Shown here in pieces: positions 17,837 through 26,924 of a DNA stretch of 64,000 nucleotides (its first letter is position 1; every line of letters begins with the position of its first letter). The notes under the pieces were generated by a model that did not search any database, was not told where the DNA came from, and worked only from the letters and a program-made list of their open reading frames with translations. The translations under genes were made by a program, and so were the position numbers. Origin of the DNA: Echinicola soli (GTDB lineage Bacteria > Bacteroidota > Bacteroidia > Cytophagales > Cyclobacteriaceae); NCBI RefSeq assembly GCF_006575665.1, contig NZ_CP041253.1, positions 1,679,501 to 1,743,500 on the forward strand, written 5' to 3'.

Positions 17837-18502
17837 TTACTTTACAGAAAGGGCACTCACTTCGATTTTTGATATGGACCAGCTTTCATCACAAAGGGGA
17901 TCAGGGGCATTTTCCTGTAGCAGTTGGTCTCCACACTTGATGGTAAGTGAAGGACCGGTATGGGAGACCAGCTTGCTGATCCTGTACTTGGTGGTCCAGT
18001 TTGGCGTATCGGCGTATTGGCAAAGGCCAGGCAGGTCTGTCTCCAAGGCTCCTGTTTTTGGGTCATTGTGCCGACCATATTGATCAGGATAAGACTGAAA
18101 TAAACAATAAGATGAGGAGCAGGGAGAGTTGGAGAAGGTAGTGTTTAGAATTTGCACGCCGCCTACTTCCATGAACCAATAGTCTGGTCCGCTGACCCCT
18201 GTGTTGTTTCCATCCCAGCTGTCATGTGTCAAAAGTTCGATGACCACGCGAACAGTATTATGGCCTGGCAAACCGCTGACAGCGATGTTTACCTCTTCAC
18301 TGTTATAATTTCCCAAAACGGTATCTTCCTCGAATACCATCAATTTGCCATTTTCTATGCCCGAAAGGCTGGCAGGCGAAGAGAAATTATTTTCATATAC
18401 CAATACCTCGTTCATCAACTCCTCCTGATGGCAGGAACTGGTCAAGGTAAAGACGGTTATGAGCGAAAAAAATACTACAAACTTGGGTGTAATATACTGC
18501 AT
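17837..18502 (-). CDS. Putative lipoprotein of unknown function, paired with Wzi
   Basis: 221 residues with a lipoprotein signal: hydrophobic stretch then TSSC, with Cys24 as the lipidated residue. The mature part carries three closely spaced Cys (PCSSSYC and nearby) and further Cys pairs, suggesting disulfides, and a DSWDGNNTG stretch that looks like a ligand or metal loop. I do not recognise a family. The direct junction with the Wzi gene suggests work at the cell surface, perhaps with polysaccharide. Confidence 0.75.
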   Translation of the reverse strand: MQYITPKFVVFFSLITVFTLTSSCHQEELMNEVLVYENNFSSPASLSGIENGKLMVFEEDTVLGNYNSEEVNIAVSGLPGHNTVRVVIELLTHDSWDGNNTGVSGPDYWFMEVGGVQILNTTFSNSPCSSSYCLFQSYPDQYGRHNDPKTGALETDLPGLCQYADTPNWTTKYRISKLVSHTGPSLTIKCGDQLLQENAPDPLCDESWSISKIEVSALSVK

Positions 18503-18586
18503 GAGGTAATATAACTGGAATTAATTATTCATTTACTGATTTTATCCATTGAAGGACAGTTAATTGCTCTATTTATTATAAGCACA

Positions 18587-18594
18587 CAAATATA
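18587..18594 (-). promoter_or_regulatory. Putative promoter -7 element for the lipoprotein-wzi pair
   Basis: Minus-strand TATATTTG, an exact TAnnTTTG match 85 bp before the lipoprotein ATG, in an AT-rich gap. No clear -33 element. Confidence 0.35.
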
Positions 18595-18755
18595 AGGGAA
18601 TTTCAAAGAATGTTTTCGATCTCTCCTTTGTAAATCCGTTGATTTAGGAAAAGGAGGAATTTGGCAACCCATTATATGCCCCGCCAAAGACAGATTGCGT
18701 ATATTCGCAGGCATGTACAGACCAGTTTTTCCCTATACCCCCAAATGCCATTGAT

Positions 18756-19850
18756 ATGCTCCAAATCACGCTGATCGCTGGTGCTCGACCAAACTTCATG
18801 AAAATAGCTCCCCTAATTCATGCCATTCATGATTTACAAAATTCAGGTCATGCTATAAAGTACAGGCTGGTGCATACCGGGCAGCACTATGACCATAAAA
18901 TGTCAGGGGATTTTTTTGAGCAACTGGAAATTCCCGATCCTGATGCCAACCTTGGCGCTGGAGGAGGATCACAGGCCGAACAAACGGCGGCGATCATGAT
19001 TGGTTTCGAAAAGGAATTGACAGCCAACAGGCCCGATGTGGTGCTGGTGGTAGGAGATGTGACTTCTACCTTGGCATGCAGCATTACGGCAAAGAAGCTT
19101 CTGGTCCCGGTGGTACATGTGGAGGGGGGAATTCGTTCCGGTGATATGGGCATGCCTGAAGAAATCAATAGAATCGTCACCGATAGTATTACCGACCACT
19201 TTTTCACTACTTCTGAATTGGCCAATGATAACCTGAAAAAGGTGGGTGTGGAGGATCATAGGATCCATTTTGTGGGGAATACCATGATTGATACCTTGCT
19301 GAAGCAAAAGCCGAGGTTTCAAAGGCCAAAAGGAGGGGTATTCGATGGGCTGGATAAGGGGGATTATTTTGTGCTTACACTCCACCGGCCGGCTAATGTT
19401 GACGAAGAGGCAAAGCTAAAGGCTACCATAGAAGCAATTTTAGCAGGAACAGGAAGCCATCCGGTGCTATTTCCCGTTCATCCCAGAACGGCCAAAATCC
19501 TCAAAAATCTTGGAATTAAGCATCCAAGGCTTCACTATTTGGAGCCGTTATCTTATTTGGCATTTAACTATTTGGTACAGCATGCCAAAGGAGTCATCAC
19601 CGATTCGGGAGGGATTACGGAAGAGGCATCTGTGATGAATGTGCCCTGTCTCACCCTTCGTGACAATACCGAGCGGCCCGAAACCATCCATCAAGGAACC
19701 AACGAGCTGGTAGGAACAGATCCTGATCGGCTAAAGCCCTTTCTCGAAAAAATCCTGGCAGGTGATTGGAAGCAGTATCAGGGGATACCCATGTGGGATG
19801 GGCACGCTGCCGAGCGAATTGTGAAGGTGCTATATGAAATTTACCATTGA
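18756..19850 (+). CDS. wecB: UDP-N-acetylglucosamine 2-epimerase (non-hydrolysing)
   Basis: Interconverts UDP-GlcNAc and UDP-ManNAc for surface polysaccharide synthesis. 364 aa, GT-B-like fold. Visible motifs are GARPNFMKIAPL at the N-terminus, HTGQHYD, HVEGGIRSGD near residue 123-132, LTLHRPANVD and DSGGITEEA near 287, all characteristic of the WecB/MnaA group. It is divergent from the lipoprotein-wzi pair, in keeping with a small envelope polysaccharide neighbourhood. Confidence 0.94.
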   Translation: MLQITLIAGARPNFMKIAPLIHAIHDLQNSGHAIKYRLVHTGQHYDHKMSGDFFEQLEIPDPDANLGAGGGSQAEQTAAIMIGFEKELTANRPDVVLVVGDVTSTLACSITAKKLLVPVVHVEGGIRSGDMGMPEEINRIVTDSITDHFFTTSELANDNLKKVGVEDHRIHFVGNTMIDTLLKQKPRFQRPKGGVFDGLDKGDYFVLTLHRPANVDEEAKLKATIEAILAGTGSHPVLFPVHPRTAKILKNLGIKHPRLHYLEPLSYLAFNYLVQHAKGVITDSGGITEEASVMNVPCLTLRDNTERPETIHQGTNELVGTDPDRLKPFLEKILAGDWKQYQGIPMWDGHAAERIVKVLYEIYH

Positions 19851-19893
19851 CAGGCAAGCTAATGAAGGCTTGACATCGATTTCCTGCATCTGG

Positions 19894-22356
19894 TCAGTCC
19901 AGGTAATACACCCGTTTGACACGACTGCTGATATTGGTAAGGAGCTCATAGGGAATGGTGCCAATTGCCGCAGCTTGTTCTTTTAACGATAGCCCTTCTC
20001 CATAAATGATGACTTCATCTCCCTCATGCACATCCATTCCGGTGACATCGATCATGGTCATGTCCATGCAGATATTGCCGATCACCGCGGCTTTCTGACC
20101 ATGTATGAGTACTTTTCCGGTGCCATTGCTGAACCTCCTGTCATATCCATCCGCATAGCCTATGGCGATGGTGGCGATTTTGCCATCATGGGCCAGGGTT
20201 CCTTTGCGACTGTACCCGATTGTTTCTCCTTTTTTAAGGAGCTTGATTTGGGAGATGGTCGTTTTAAGAACGCTTACGGGCTGGAGGGCATTTTCATGGA
20301 GGCCGTTTACCTCTACGCCATACAGGCCAATTCCCAGCCTTACCATGTCCATTTGATATGCTGGGTAACGAACGATTCCAGCAGAATTTAGAGCGTGCAT
20401 TAAAGGACTGTAGCTTAGAAAAGACTGGATGATGGAGCACATGGACTTAAATAGGGATAACTGCCGCATGGAAAAATCCTCGTGTGCAGCATCATCTGCT
20501 CCTGCCAAATGGGTGTAAAGGCTTGCTATTTCCAGTTCTGGATAATGAAGGATCAGGGAACGGAGCTCTTCCACGTCCTCTTCTCCAAACCCCAACCGGT
20601 GCATACCTGTATCCAGGTCCAAGTGAATTCTGATGGAGGTGTTGTTTGACCGGCAGTATTCGCCGAGCTGTCGGAAAAAGGACAGGCTATAGACCACTGG
20701 CTCCAGGTGGTGCTTGATCAAATTCCCAAAGGATTCCTGTACTGGATTGAGCACCATGATGGGCAGGTTTATTTTTTCCTGTCGTAAGCTTACACCTTCG
20801 TCTGTATAGGCCACGGCCAGATAATCAGCATTTAGCTTCTCCAAATGATGTGCGATTTCAGTAGCACCACCACCATATGCAAAGGCCTTTACCATGATCA
20901 TGGTTTTGGTGGACGGTTTTAGCAGGCTTTTGTAAAAAGTGAAATTCTTTCTCAAGGCGTTCAGGTTGATCTCCAGGACTGTGCCATGAATACGCTCCTG
21001 AAGCGCATCGACAACACGTTCAAATTGGAATATTCTGGCACCTTTGACCAAGATGAGGTCATCTTGGAAGGATATTGTCGGTAATTCCTTCAGTAGATGG
21101 GCGGTGTCATGGAAGAAGTGGACTTCGCAGGGAGGATCCGCTTTTAGCTGACAGATGTCTGTGCCTACAGCCAGTAGCATATCCAGTTGATAATGGCTTA
21201 TCAGTTCGCTTACATTGCTGTAAACAGCGGCTTTGTCGCCTGCCTGAAGTAAATCTGAAAGAATAAGGATTTTCCGTTTTTTTGGGCGCTGGCTGTCCAT
21301 GAACTCCAGTGCGATATCAAGCCCTGCCAAATCGTTATTGTAAGTGTCATCGATAAGGAGGCACTGGTGAATCCCTGTTTTGAGGGTTAATCGCATATCC
21401 ACGGTATCCAGCGCTGGAATGGATTGTTGGATTTGGGCTTCTGATAGCCCCAATACTAAACTGGCTACAATCGTATGGCGAAGGTTTTCCAGTGAAGCTT
21501 CATCAGAGAAGCGACTGTGGAAGGTGTAGAGTCCCAGGTCTGGTTTGATAAGGGTGATCTTGCTGCCTTCCTTTTCTTTTTTGGTGGATAAGGTATAGTC
21601 TCCACCGGGCTGTTCTGACCATGCCACCAGCCGGTCAGCCGGAAAGTGATTTCGTAAAAAGCGATGGATGGCCTCATGATTCTTCCGGTAGATGATCAGC
21701 TGTGCATCCTTAAAGAGCAGCAATTTCTCTTTTAGTTTTTCCTCTTGGTCGTAAAAGCCATCTGCATGTGCGGTTCCGATATTGGTCATAATGCCGATAT
21801 TCGGCTGGATGATGGCTTGAAGGTTGGCCATCTCGCCTGGTTGGGAAATGCCTGCCTCTATGATGGCTGCCTTATGATGCTGTTCGATACCGAAAACTGA
21901 TAAGGGGACGCCTGTTTGGCTGTTATAGCTTTTTGGGCTTTTGGCAATGTCAAAATGGTTTGCCAATACTTGACCGAGCCATTCTTTGATGATGGTTTTG
22001 CCGTTACTGCCCGCGATGCCGACCACGATGCCTTTAAATTGAAGTCTGTTCCATCTGGCCAAGGACTGTAATGCTGCCAAGGCACTTTTGACCACAATTA
22101 CGCTGCTAGCGCTCAAGGTGGTGTCAGCGTCCTTGTGCTCTACGATAAATGTCCGAACACCTTTTGTATAGGCATCCGTCAGAAAATCATGTCCATCTAC
22201 TTTAAAACCTTTTAATGCGACAAAAAGGGTCTGGTTCCCATGGATGATCTTTCTGGAATCCGTACTGATATGATTTACCAAGGAGGGCTGCCCCTGCTGA
22301 AGGATTTCCCCTTGGGTGATTTGAAGCAGTTCGTTGAGCGAAAGCGTATTTACCAT
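19894..22356 (-). CDS. murF-alr: Fused UDP-MurNAc-tripeptide:D-Ala-D-Ala ligase / alanine racemase
   Basis: An 820-aa fusion of two cell-wall enzymes, common in Bacteroidota. The first half (to ~445) is MurF, with the ATP loop GIAGSNGKTIIKEW near residue 110 and the ligase-type IDDTYNND near 335. The second half (~455-820) is alanine racemase, with the PLP lysine in MVKAFAYG near 484 and the HRLGFG and GRKGT-like YSRKGTLAHDG regions. The racemase supplies the D-alanine that becomes the D-Ala-D-Ala added by MurF. Single gene with no close partner. Confidence 0.95.
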   Translation of the reverse strand: MVNTLSLNELLQITQGEILQQGQPSLVNHISTDSRKIIHGNQTLFVALKGFKVDGHDFLTDAYTKGVRTFIVEHKDADTTLSASSVIVVKSALAALQSLARWNRLQFKGIVVGIAGSNGKTIIKEWLGQVLANHFDIAKSPKSYNSQTGVPLSVFGIEQHHKAAIIEAGISQPGEMANLQAIIQPNIGIMTNIGTAHADGFYDQEEKLKEKLLLFKDAQLIIYRKNHEAIHRFLRNHFPADRLVAWSEQPGGDYTLSTKKEKEGSKITLIKPDLGLYTFHSRFSDEASLENLRHTIVASLVLGLSEAQIQQSIPALDTVDMRLTLKTGIHQCLLIDDTYNNDLAGLDIALEFMDSQRPKKRKILILSDLLQAGDKAAVYSNVSELISHYQLDMLLAVGTDICQLKADPPCEVHFFHDTAHLLKELPTISFQDDLILVKGARIFQFERVVDALQERIHGTVLEINLNALRKNFTFYKSLLKPSTKTMIMVKAFAYGGGATEIAHHLEKLNADYLAVAYTDEGVSLRQEKINLPIMVLNPVQESFGNLIKHHLEPVVYSLSFFRQLGEYCRSNNTSIRIHLDLDTGMHRLGFGEEDVEELRSLILHYPELEIASLYTHLAGADDAAHEDFSMRQLSLFKSMCSIIQSFLSYSPLMHALNSAGIVRYPAYQMDMVRLGIGLYGVEVNGLHENALQPVSVLKTTISQIKLLKKGETIGYSRKGTLAHDGKIATIAIGYADGYDRRFSNGTGKVLIHGQKAAVIGNICMDMTMIDVTGMDVHEGDEVIIYGEGLSLKEQAAAIGTIPYELLTNISSRVKRVYYLD

Positions 22357-22407
22357 AATTTATAAACGAGGGTGATCATCAAAATTGGATCGTGAACTGT
22401 GTGAACT

Positions 22408-22743
22408 TTAGGAAAGTTTTGCCCCGTTGGGAACTGGCAGGTCTACCGTGGCCAGGACCACATGGCCATGTTCGTTATGGAAACCGGTTACCAGGATTTC
22501 TGACATGATATTGGCAATCTGTTTTGGCGGAAAATTGCAAATACATACCACTTGTTTTCCTATGATGTCTTCAGCTTTATAGTTTTCGGTAATTTGTGCG
22601 GAGGATTTTTTTATCCCTAAATCACCTAAGTCCACCTGTAATTTATAGGCTGGTCTTCTGGCTTCTTTAAAGATTTCGGCACTGACAATGGTTCCAATTC
22701 TGATATCAACCTTTTGAAAATCAGAGAACTGAATTGTTTGCAT
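22408..22743 (-). CDS. csaA: tRNA-binding protein (CsaA-like)
   Basis: A 111-aa OB-fold protein of the EMAP II/MetRS C-terminal type. It begins QFSDFQKVDIRIGTIVSAE and contains GKQVVCICNFPPKQI and SEILVTGF, as in CsaA. Such proteins bind tRNA and have been linked to chaperone or export functions; the role here is not known. It lies 51 bp upstream of the murF-alr start on the same strand, so co-transcription is possible. Confidence 0.9.
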   Translation of the reverse strand: MQTIQFSDFQKVDIRIGTIVSAEIFKEARRPAYKLQVDLGDLGIKKSSAQITENYKAEDIIGKQVVCICNFPPKQIANIMSEILVTGFHNEHGHVVLATVDLPVPNGAKLS

Positions 22744-22767
22744 ATTATTTAATAATTTGTATATTTG
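22737..22767 (+). promoter_or_regulatory. Promoter for the small exported protein gene
   Basis: TTTG at 22737-22740 and TATATTTG at 22760-22767 with a 19-bp spacer give a perfect -33/-7 pair. It overlaps the first codons of the divergent csaA gene. The transcript would have a leader of about 47 nt before the ATG at 22821. Confidence 0.6.
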
Positions 22768-22820
22768 GAAACCTCGAATTCTATAAGAATAATAAAATAT
22801 TGTTAAAATTATATTTTACG

Positions 22821-23174
22821 ATGTTCAAAACTAACCAAATTCTATCTAATTACTACAAGGTTATCCTTTTGGGGATAGGTTTTGTGGTTTTTTATTCCTC
22901 AGAGGTTAGTGCACAAGAGGTGAGGGACTGTGATCGCGACAGAAATTTTGAAGAAGAAGCAAGGGCACAGGAGAGTGAATTTGCGGAAGCCCCTTTTGAA
23001 GAGTATAAACCTGAAAAAGTTACTTCCTCCCAACCAGCCAAATCTTCTGTAAAGAAGAGAAAGGAAAACCCAATCTATAAAGCGGGTGGTGAGCAGGAAG
23101 CGAAGAAAGAAGAAATGTCCACATTATCATTCAATCTTTTTCTGTACATCGTGGATCGTTTCAAAGAAGATTAA
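22821..23174 (+). CDS. Small exported protein of unknown function
   Basis: 117 residues with a signal peptide (hydrophobic stretch about residues 13-27, ending EVSAQ). The mature part is highly charged: Glu-rich first (NFEEEARAQESEFAEAPFEEY), then Lys-rich (KRKENPIYKAGGEQEAKKEE), ending in a short amphipathic segment LSFNLFLYIVDRF. A strong promoter and terminator frame it as a single gene, which supports it being real. An in-frame ATG at 22734 lies before the promoter and is rejected. Family not recognised. Confidence 0.75.
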   Translation: MFKTNQILSNYYKVILLGIGFVVFYSSEVSAQEVRDCDRDRNFEEEARAQESEFAEAPFEEYKPEKVTSSQPAKSSVKKRKENPIYKAGGEQEAKKEEMSTLSFNLFLYIVDRFKED

Positions 23175-23208
23175 ACAAGAACCCATTTTACAATTAACAA
23201 TAACCCAA

Positions 23209-23244
23209 GGCGAGGAGGCTTTTATCGGCCTCCTCGCTTTTTTT
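23209..23244 (+). terminator. Rho-independent terminator
   Basis: Stem GCGAGGAGGC (23210-23219) with GCCTCCTCGC (23228-23237), 8-nt loop, then seven T. It closes the small exported protein gene 35 bp after its stop. Confidence 0.92.
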
Positions 23245-23287
23245 AGGTACCACTGTCTTTCCACGAAAGAAGGGCAGGCTATGAACC

Positions 23288-23367
23288 AAGTAATATTTCT
23301 GTGGGATGAGAGATTTCTAGGTGGCTATGGTAAGCATATTTCTCTTTAATTTAGCAATAGGAATGCG
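23288..23367. repeat. Dispersed ~80-bp repeat, copy 1 (inverted copy at 51053-51135)
   Basis: The words AAGTAATATTTCTG, GATGAGAGATTTC, GGTAAGCATATTTCTCTTTA and GTAGCAATAGGAATG or close variants occur in the same order on the opposite strand at 51053-51135. No open frame is conserved. Confidence 0.7.
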
Positions 23368-23373
23368 TGCTCC

Positions 23374-23462
23374 AGAAAAAAATCAGCGTAAATCTTATTA
23401 ATCTGCACCATTTGCGTGCTGTCGAAACCAACCCTAATCCCCCCAACTTTTCACTTGCCCCC
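23374..23462. repeat. Dispersed ~85-bp repeat, copy 2
   Basis: Same orientation and order of words as 8403-8485 (AAAAAATCAGC, GCACCAT.TGCGT, CCCCCAACTTTTC). Confidence 0.6.
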
Positions 23463-23583
23463 AGGCTATCACGAGCGAAGCGAAGTGATCTCGATTGCAG
23501 GTATAAGAAGATTATTTACTGCGTTCACCATGACGGATTACTTATGATACAGCTCTTTTTTTGGATAAGATTGCTTGTGGTGA

Positions 23584-25914
23584 TTACTTGTTCTTTTTGG
23601 CTTCCTTCATAGGATTGCTGCCGCTGGCAGCTCCACGAGGGCCACTTTCTCTCTTGAAGAGCTCGAATCGGGAAGGAATATTCCTTCTGGGGAAATAGTT
23701 GTTTTCTTCGTCGATGTCGGCAGTTTCCCTATATGGATCCAAGACGATGCTGTCCACTTCTTTTTTGGTAGGGAAAACTTTGGTTATTTCTGATTCGTTT
23801 TTTCTCCAGATATAAGCAGGTATGCGCTGTACTTCGGAAGATCCATCGGTATAATTAAACTGAATGATCAGGGGCATGACTAGACCGCCAATATTTTTAA
23901 AGGTCAGTTCGTAGTAGTTCAGCCCATTGTTAAAGAGTTTTTTTTCCTTTTCATTAAGGCTGGAAATGAAATCCTTGTAAGCTCTTTCATCACTTGGGCT
24001 TACTGAGAACCTGTCGTAACTGCTGTAGAAGTCTCTAGTGGAAGGATCTTTTTCCAGTACGGTTTCAGGAACATCTTTTTCGTTTCGGGTTTTGGTCAGG
24101 TAGCTTTCATATTTTTCGTATTCTTCGGCATCAGCTTTTTTCTTTTCCTCAGGGGTTCTGTTGTCCAGCTTGTACCACTTTACATCAGCAAGGGAAATGT
24201 CCACCGGCTCTGTGCCGAAGAACCAGCCTCTCCAGAACCAGTCCAGGTCTACCCCGGATGCATCTTCCATCGTACGGAAGAAGTCGGCTGGGGTGGGGTG
24301 TTTGAATTTCCATCGCTGGGAATATTGCTTAAAGGCAAAGTCAAACAATTCACGGCCCATCACTGTTTCCCGCAGGATATTAAGGGCAGTGGCCGGTTTG
24401 GCGTAGGCATTTGCACCAAACTGAATGATATTTTCAGAATTTGTCATGATCGGCTCTAGGTATTGCTTTTCGCCTTTCATGTAATCTACGATTTTATGCG
24501 CTGGGCCTCTTCTGGAAGGGTAGTTACGATCCCATTCCTGTTCGGCAAGGAACTGCATAAAGGTGTTCAAGCCTTCGTCCATCCATGTCCATTGGCGTTC
24601 GTCGGAATTGACGATCATGGGGAAGAAGTTATGGCCCACTTCATGGATGATGACAGATATCATACCGTTTTTGATGGCTTCGGAATACGTGCCGTCCTTG
24701 TCAGGCCGTCCGTAGTTAAAGCAGATCATGGGGTATTCCATGCCGTTTGAAGCTTCTACCGAAATGGCCGTAGGGTAAGGGTAGTCAAATGTCCTGGCAG
24801 AATAAGACTTTAAGGTATGAGCCACTACTTTGGTAGAATATTGCTCCCAAAGTGGGTTGGCCTCTTTGGCATAATAGGACATGGCCATGACGTTCTTGTT
24901 GCCTACATCCACCGCCATGGCATCCCAGATAAACTTACGCGAGGAGGTCCAGGCGAAGTCCCGGACGTTCTCCGCTTCGAACACCCAGGTTTTGGTGTCG
25001 GAAGCTTTTCCTTTTTCGAGTTTCTCGGCCTCATTCTGAGTACGGATGATCACAGGCTTGTCAAAAGTCTCCTTGGCCTGATTCCATCGGTCCAGCTCTG
25101 TGTCGTTCAGTACCTGATCTGGGTTTTGGAGTACGCCAGTGGCGCCCACCATATGGTCAGCAGGTACGGTGATGCTTACTTTGTAGTTGCCGAAGGTAAG
25201 GGCAAACTCTCCACTACCATAGAATTGTTTGTTTTGCCAGCCTTGGAAGTCAGAATAGACCGCCATTCTGGGAAACCACTCTGCCATCGTGTAGAGGTAG
25301 TTGCCATCCTCTTCAAAATACTCATAGCCGGGGCGGCCACCGATGAAGCTGGTTCTGTCGTGGATGTTAAAGCTCCAGTCCACGGTAAATTCTATTCGGT
25401 CGCCAGCTGTAAGCGGTTCGGGCAGGTCCACGCGCATCATGGTTTTGTTGATTGCTACGGGGATGTCATTGCCTTGGGAATCTTTTACGCTGTGGATTTT
25501 GTACCCCAGGTCCTGGTCGTGCCAAAGGATGGATTCCAACTGGCGCATGGACATTCTGTCTTGAATTTTGCTAGTAGATGCTTTGTGGCTGTCGGCGTCC
25601 TTGGCACGCTGGTTTTGGTCCAGCTGGATCCAAAGGTAGCTGAGAGCATCAGGGGAATTGTTTATATAGGTGACGGTTTCCGTGCCTTTGATGGTTTGGT
25701 TTTCGTCATCTAACGCTACACTGATGTCATAGTTGGCCTGTTGCTGCCAATACAAATGACCTGGAGCACCAGAGGCTGTCCGGTAAACATTCGGAGAGCG
25801 GAGCATTGGGCCAAGCTGTTCGAAGCGCTCAGCGTGATTTTGCTCACTATGCTGTGCCATGGCCTGGGTAATGAGCACCAGGGAGGCAGCAAGGATGTGA
25901 ATAAATCTTTTCAT
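23584..25914 (-). CDS. M1-family zinc metallopeptidase
   Basis: A 776-aa exported aminopeptidase-like enzyme with a signal peptide (residues 1-20, ending AMAQ). The zinc site is complete: HEVGHNFFP followed about 18 residues later by the third ligand Glu in WTWMDEGLNTF. The exopeptidase GxMEN motif appears in altered form as ASNGMEYPMICF, so true aminopeptidase activity is uncertain; related Bacteroidota proteins share this form. The C-terminal ~200 residues are a charged domain ending in Lys-rich sequence. HupE-like and DUF6702 genes follow upstream, an arrangement that suggests a conserved group. Confidence 0.92.
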   Translation of the reverse strand: MKRFIHILAASLVLITQAMAQHSEQNHAERFEQLGPMLRSPNVYRTASGAPGHLYWQQQANYDISVALDDENQTIKGTETVTYINNSPDALSYLWIQLDQNQRAKDADSHKASTSKIQDRMSMRQLESILWHDQDLGYKIHSVKDSQGNDIPVAINKTMMRVDLPEPLTAGDRIEFTVDWSFNIHDRTSFIGGRPGYEYFEEDGNYLYTMAEWFPRMAVYSDFQGWQNKQFYGSGEFALTFGNYKVSITVPADHMVGATGVLQNPDQVLNDTELDRWNQAKETFDKPVIIRTQNEAEKLEKGKASDTKTWVFEAENVRDFAWTSSRKFIWDAMAVDVGNKNVMAMSYYAKEANPLWEQYSTKVVAHTLKSYSARTFDYPYPTAISVEASNGMEYPMICFNYGRPDKDGTYSEAIKNGMISVIIHEVGHNFFPMIVNSDERQWTWMDEGLNTFMQFLAEQEWDRNYPSRRGPAHKIVDYMKGEKQYLEPIMTNSENIIQFGANAYAKPATALNILRETVMGRELFDFAFKQYSQRWKFKHPTPADFFRTMEDASGVDLDWFWRGWFFGTEPVDISLADVKWYKLDNRTPEEKKKADAEEYEKYESYLTKTRNEKDVPETVLEKDPSTRDFYSSYDRFSVSPSDERAYKDFISSLNEKEKKLFNNGLNYYELTFKNIGGLVMPLIIQFNYTDGSSEVQRIPAYIWRKNESEITKVFPTKKEVDSIVLDPYRETADIDEENNYFPRRNIPSRFELFKRESGPRGAASGSNPMKEAKKNK

Positions 25915-26170
25915 ATCTCTCTTATAATTTGGGTTCTCGGATTAAAGGTTCTTCTAAAATTTAAAGAATGTAAAATTCGCTTGTCCGAAATCTTTGTTTC
26001 GGACATCAGGGGCATTTCCTGCCTTGACTGCCCACTGGAAGATACCAATTTCGATGCTACCTTACGGCAGAAGCCTTTATTCAAACTTACCGGTTCTTCG
26101 TACCTCGTACTTCTCTCTTCGTACTTTATCACTTACTTCCCTCTTCGGACACGATGCATCCAACACTTAT

Positions 26171-26752
26171 CTACCAATATACTTTATCCAGCATCATCAT
26201 AATGGACATTCCCAACACGATGGAGGAAATGACCAGTGCCCATTCTTTTCTATTGGTACCAAATATACCAATAGTAATTGAAGAGATCACAATGAAGATA
26301 CCTACGATGATGAGCTGGCCGGCTTCCAGACCAAGGTTAAAAGCTAGCAAAGGCTCCCAGATGGAGCGCTCTCTGCCCAATAGGGACCGTAGGTAGTTCG
26401 AAAATCCAAGGCCATGGATAAGTCCAAAGAAGAGAGCAAAGGCATAATTCGCCTGGATGCCACTTCCGCTGGACGGGCGAGGCTTTAGGATATTGAAGAA
26501 AGCAGTAACGGCAATGGTCACGGGAATGAGGAATTCGATCAAGTTGGAATTTACATTGAAAATCCTGAGCGTGGCCAGGGCCAAAGTGATGGAATGACCA
26601 ATGGTAAAGGCCGTTACCAAAATGAGGATTTTCTTCCAATCACGAAGCAAATAGATGGCACATAGGGCGATCACAAACAGAATGTGATCAAAACCATTAA
26701 GGTCAAGGATATGTTCTATACCGAGCTTGAAATATGCTTGAAACTGACTCAT
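26171..26752 (-). CDS. HupE/UreJ-family membrane protein
   Basis: About 193 aa from the ATG at 26752, with roughly six hydrophobic helices. GIEHILDLNGFDHILFVIAL at the N-terminus and FTIGHSITLALA are the conserved His-containing motifs of HupE/UreJ proteins, some of which are nickel or cobalt permeases. No hydrogenase or urease gene is near, so the metal role is only a family-level guess. An upstream in-frame ATG at 26824 would add 24 polar residues and is less likely. Confidence 0.85.
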   Translation of the reverse strand: MSQFQAYFKLGIEHILDLNGFDHILFVIALCAIYLLRDWKKILILVTAFTIGHSITLALATLRIFNVNSNLIEFLIPVTIAVTAFFNILKPRPSSGSGIQANYAFALFFGLIHGLGFSNYLRSLLGRERSIWEPLLAFNLGLEAGQLIIVGIFIVISSITIGIFGTNRKEWALVISSIVLGMSIMMMLDKVYW

Positions 26753-26924
26753 GTAATAATTTGTTTGTCCTCTTGCATGATGATTATCCGACCGGTGATC
26801 TTGCCGTAGTGTGCGCCAAATCACGTTCGTAATACAAGAAGGGCTTAGTATTTAATTTGGGTTTGGAAAAACTGGATGTAATATTAATGTTAAATTCGCA
26901 TAAAAAATAACAATCAAAGCGTAA

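Larger units (their letters stand above)
23245..23583. other. 339-bp gap made of dispersed repeats
   Basis: Consists almost wholly of repeat material. 23288-23367 has an inverted copy at 51053-51135. 23374-23462 has a direct copy at 8403-8485. 23470-23540 is a degraded member of the CGAAGCGAAGTGATCTCG family. No gene supported. Confidence 0.6.

Noticed and set aside
19851..19873. CAAGC/GCTTG hairpin after wecB as a terminator
   Set aside because: The stem is only five pairs and no T run follows.
24817..25713. 298-codon plus-strand frame opposite the M1 peptidase
   Set aside because: It lies wholly antisense to a well-supported gene and shows no family motif; it is a codon-usage shadow.
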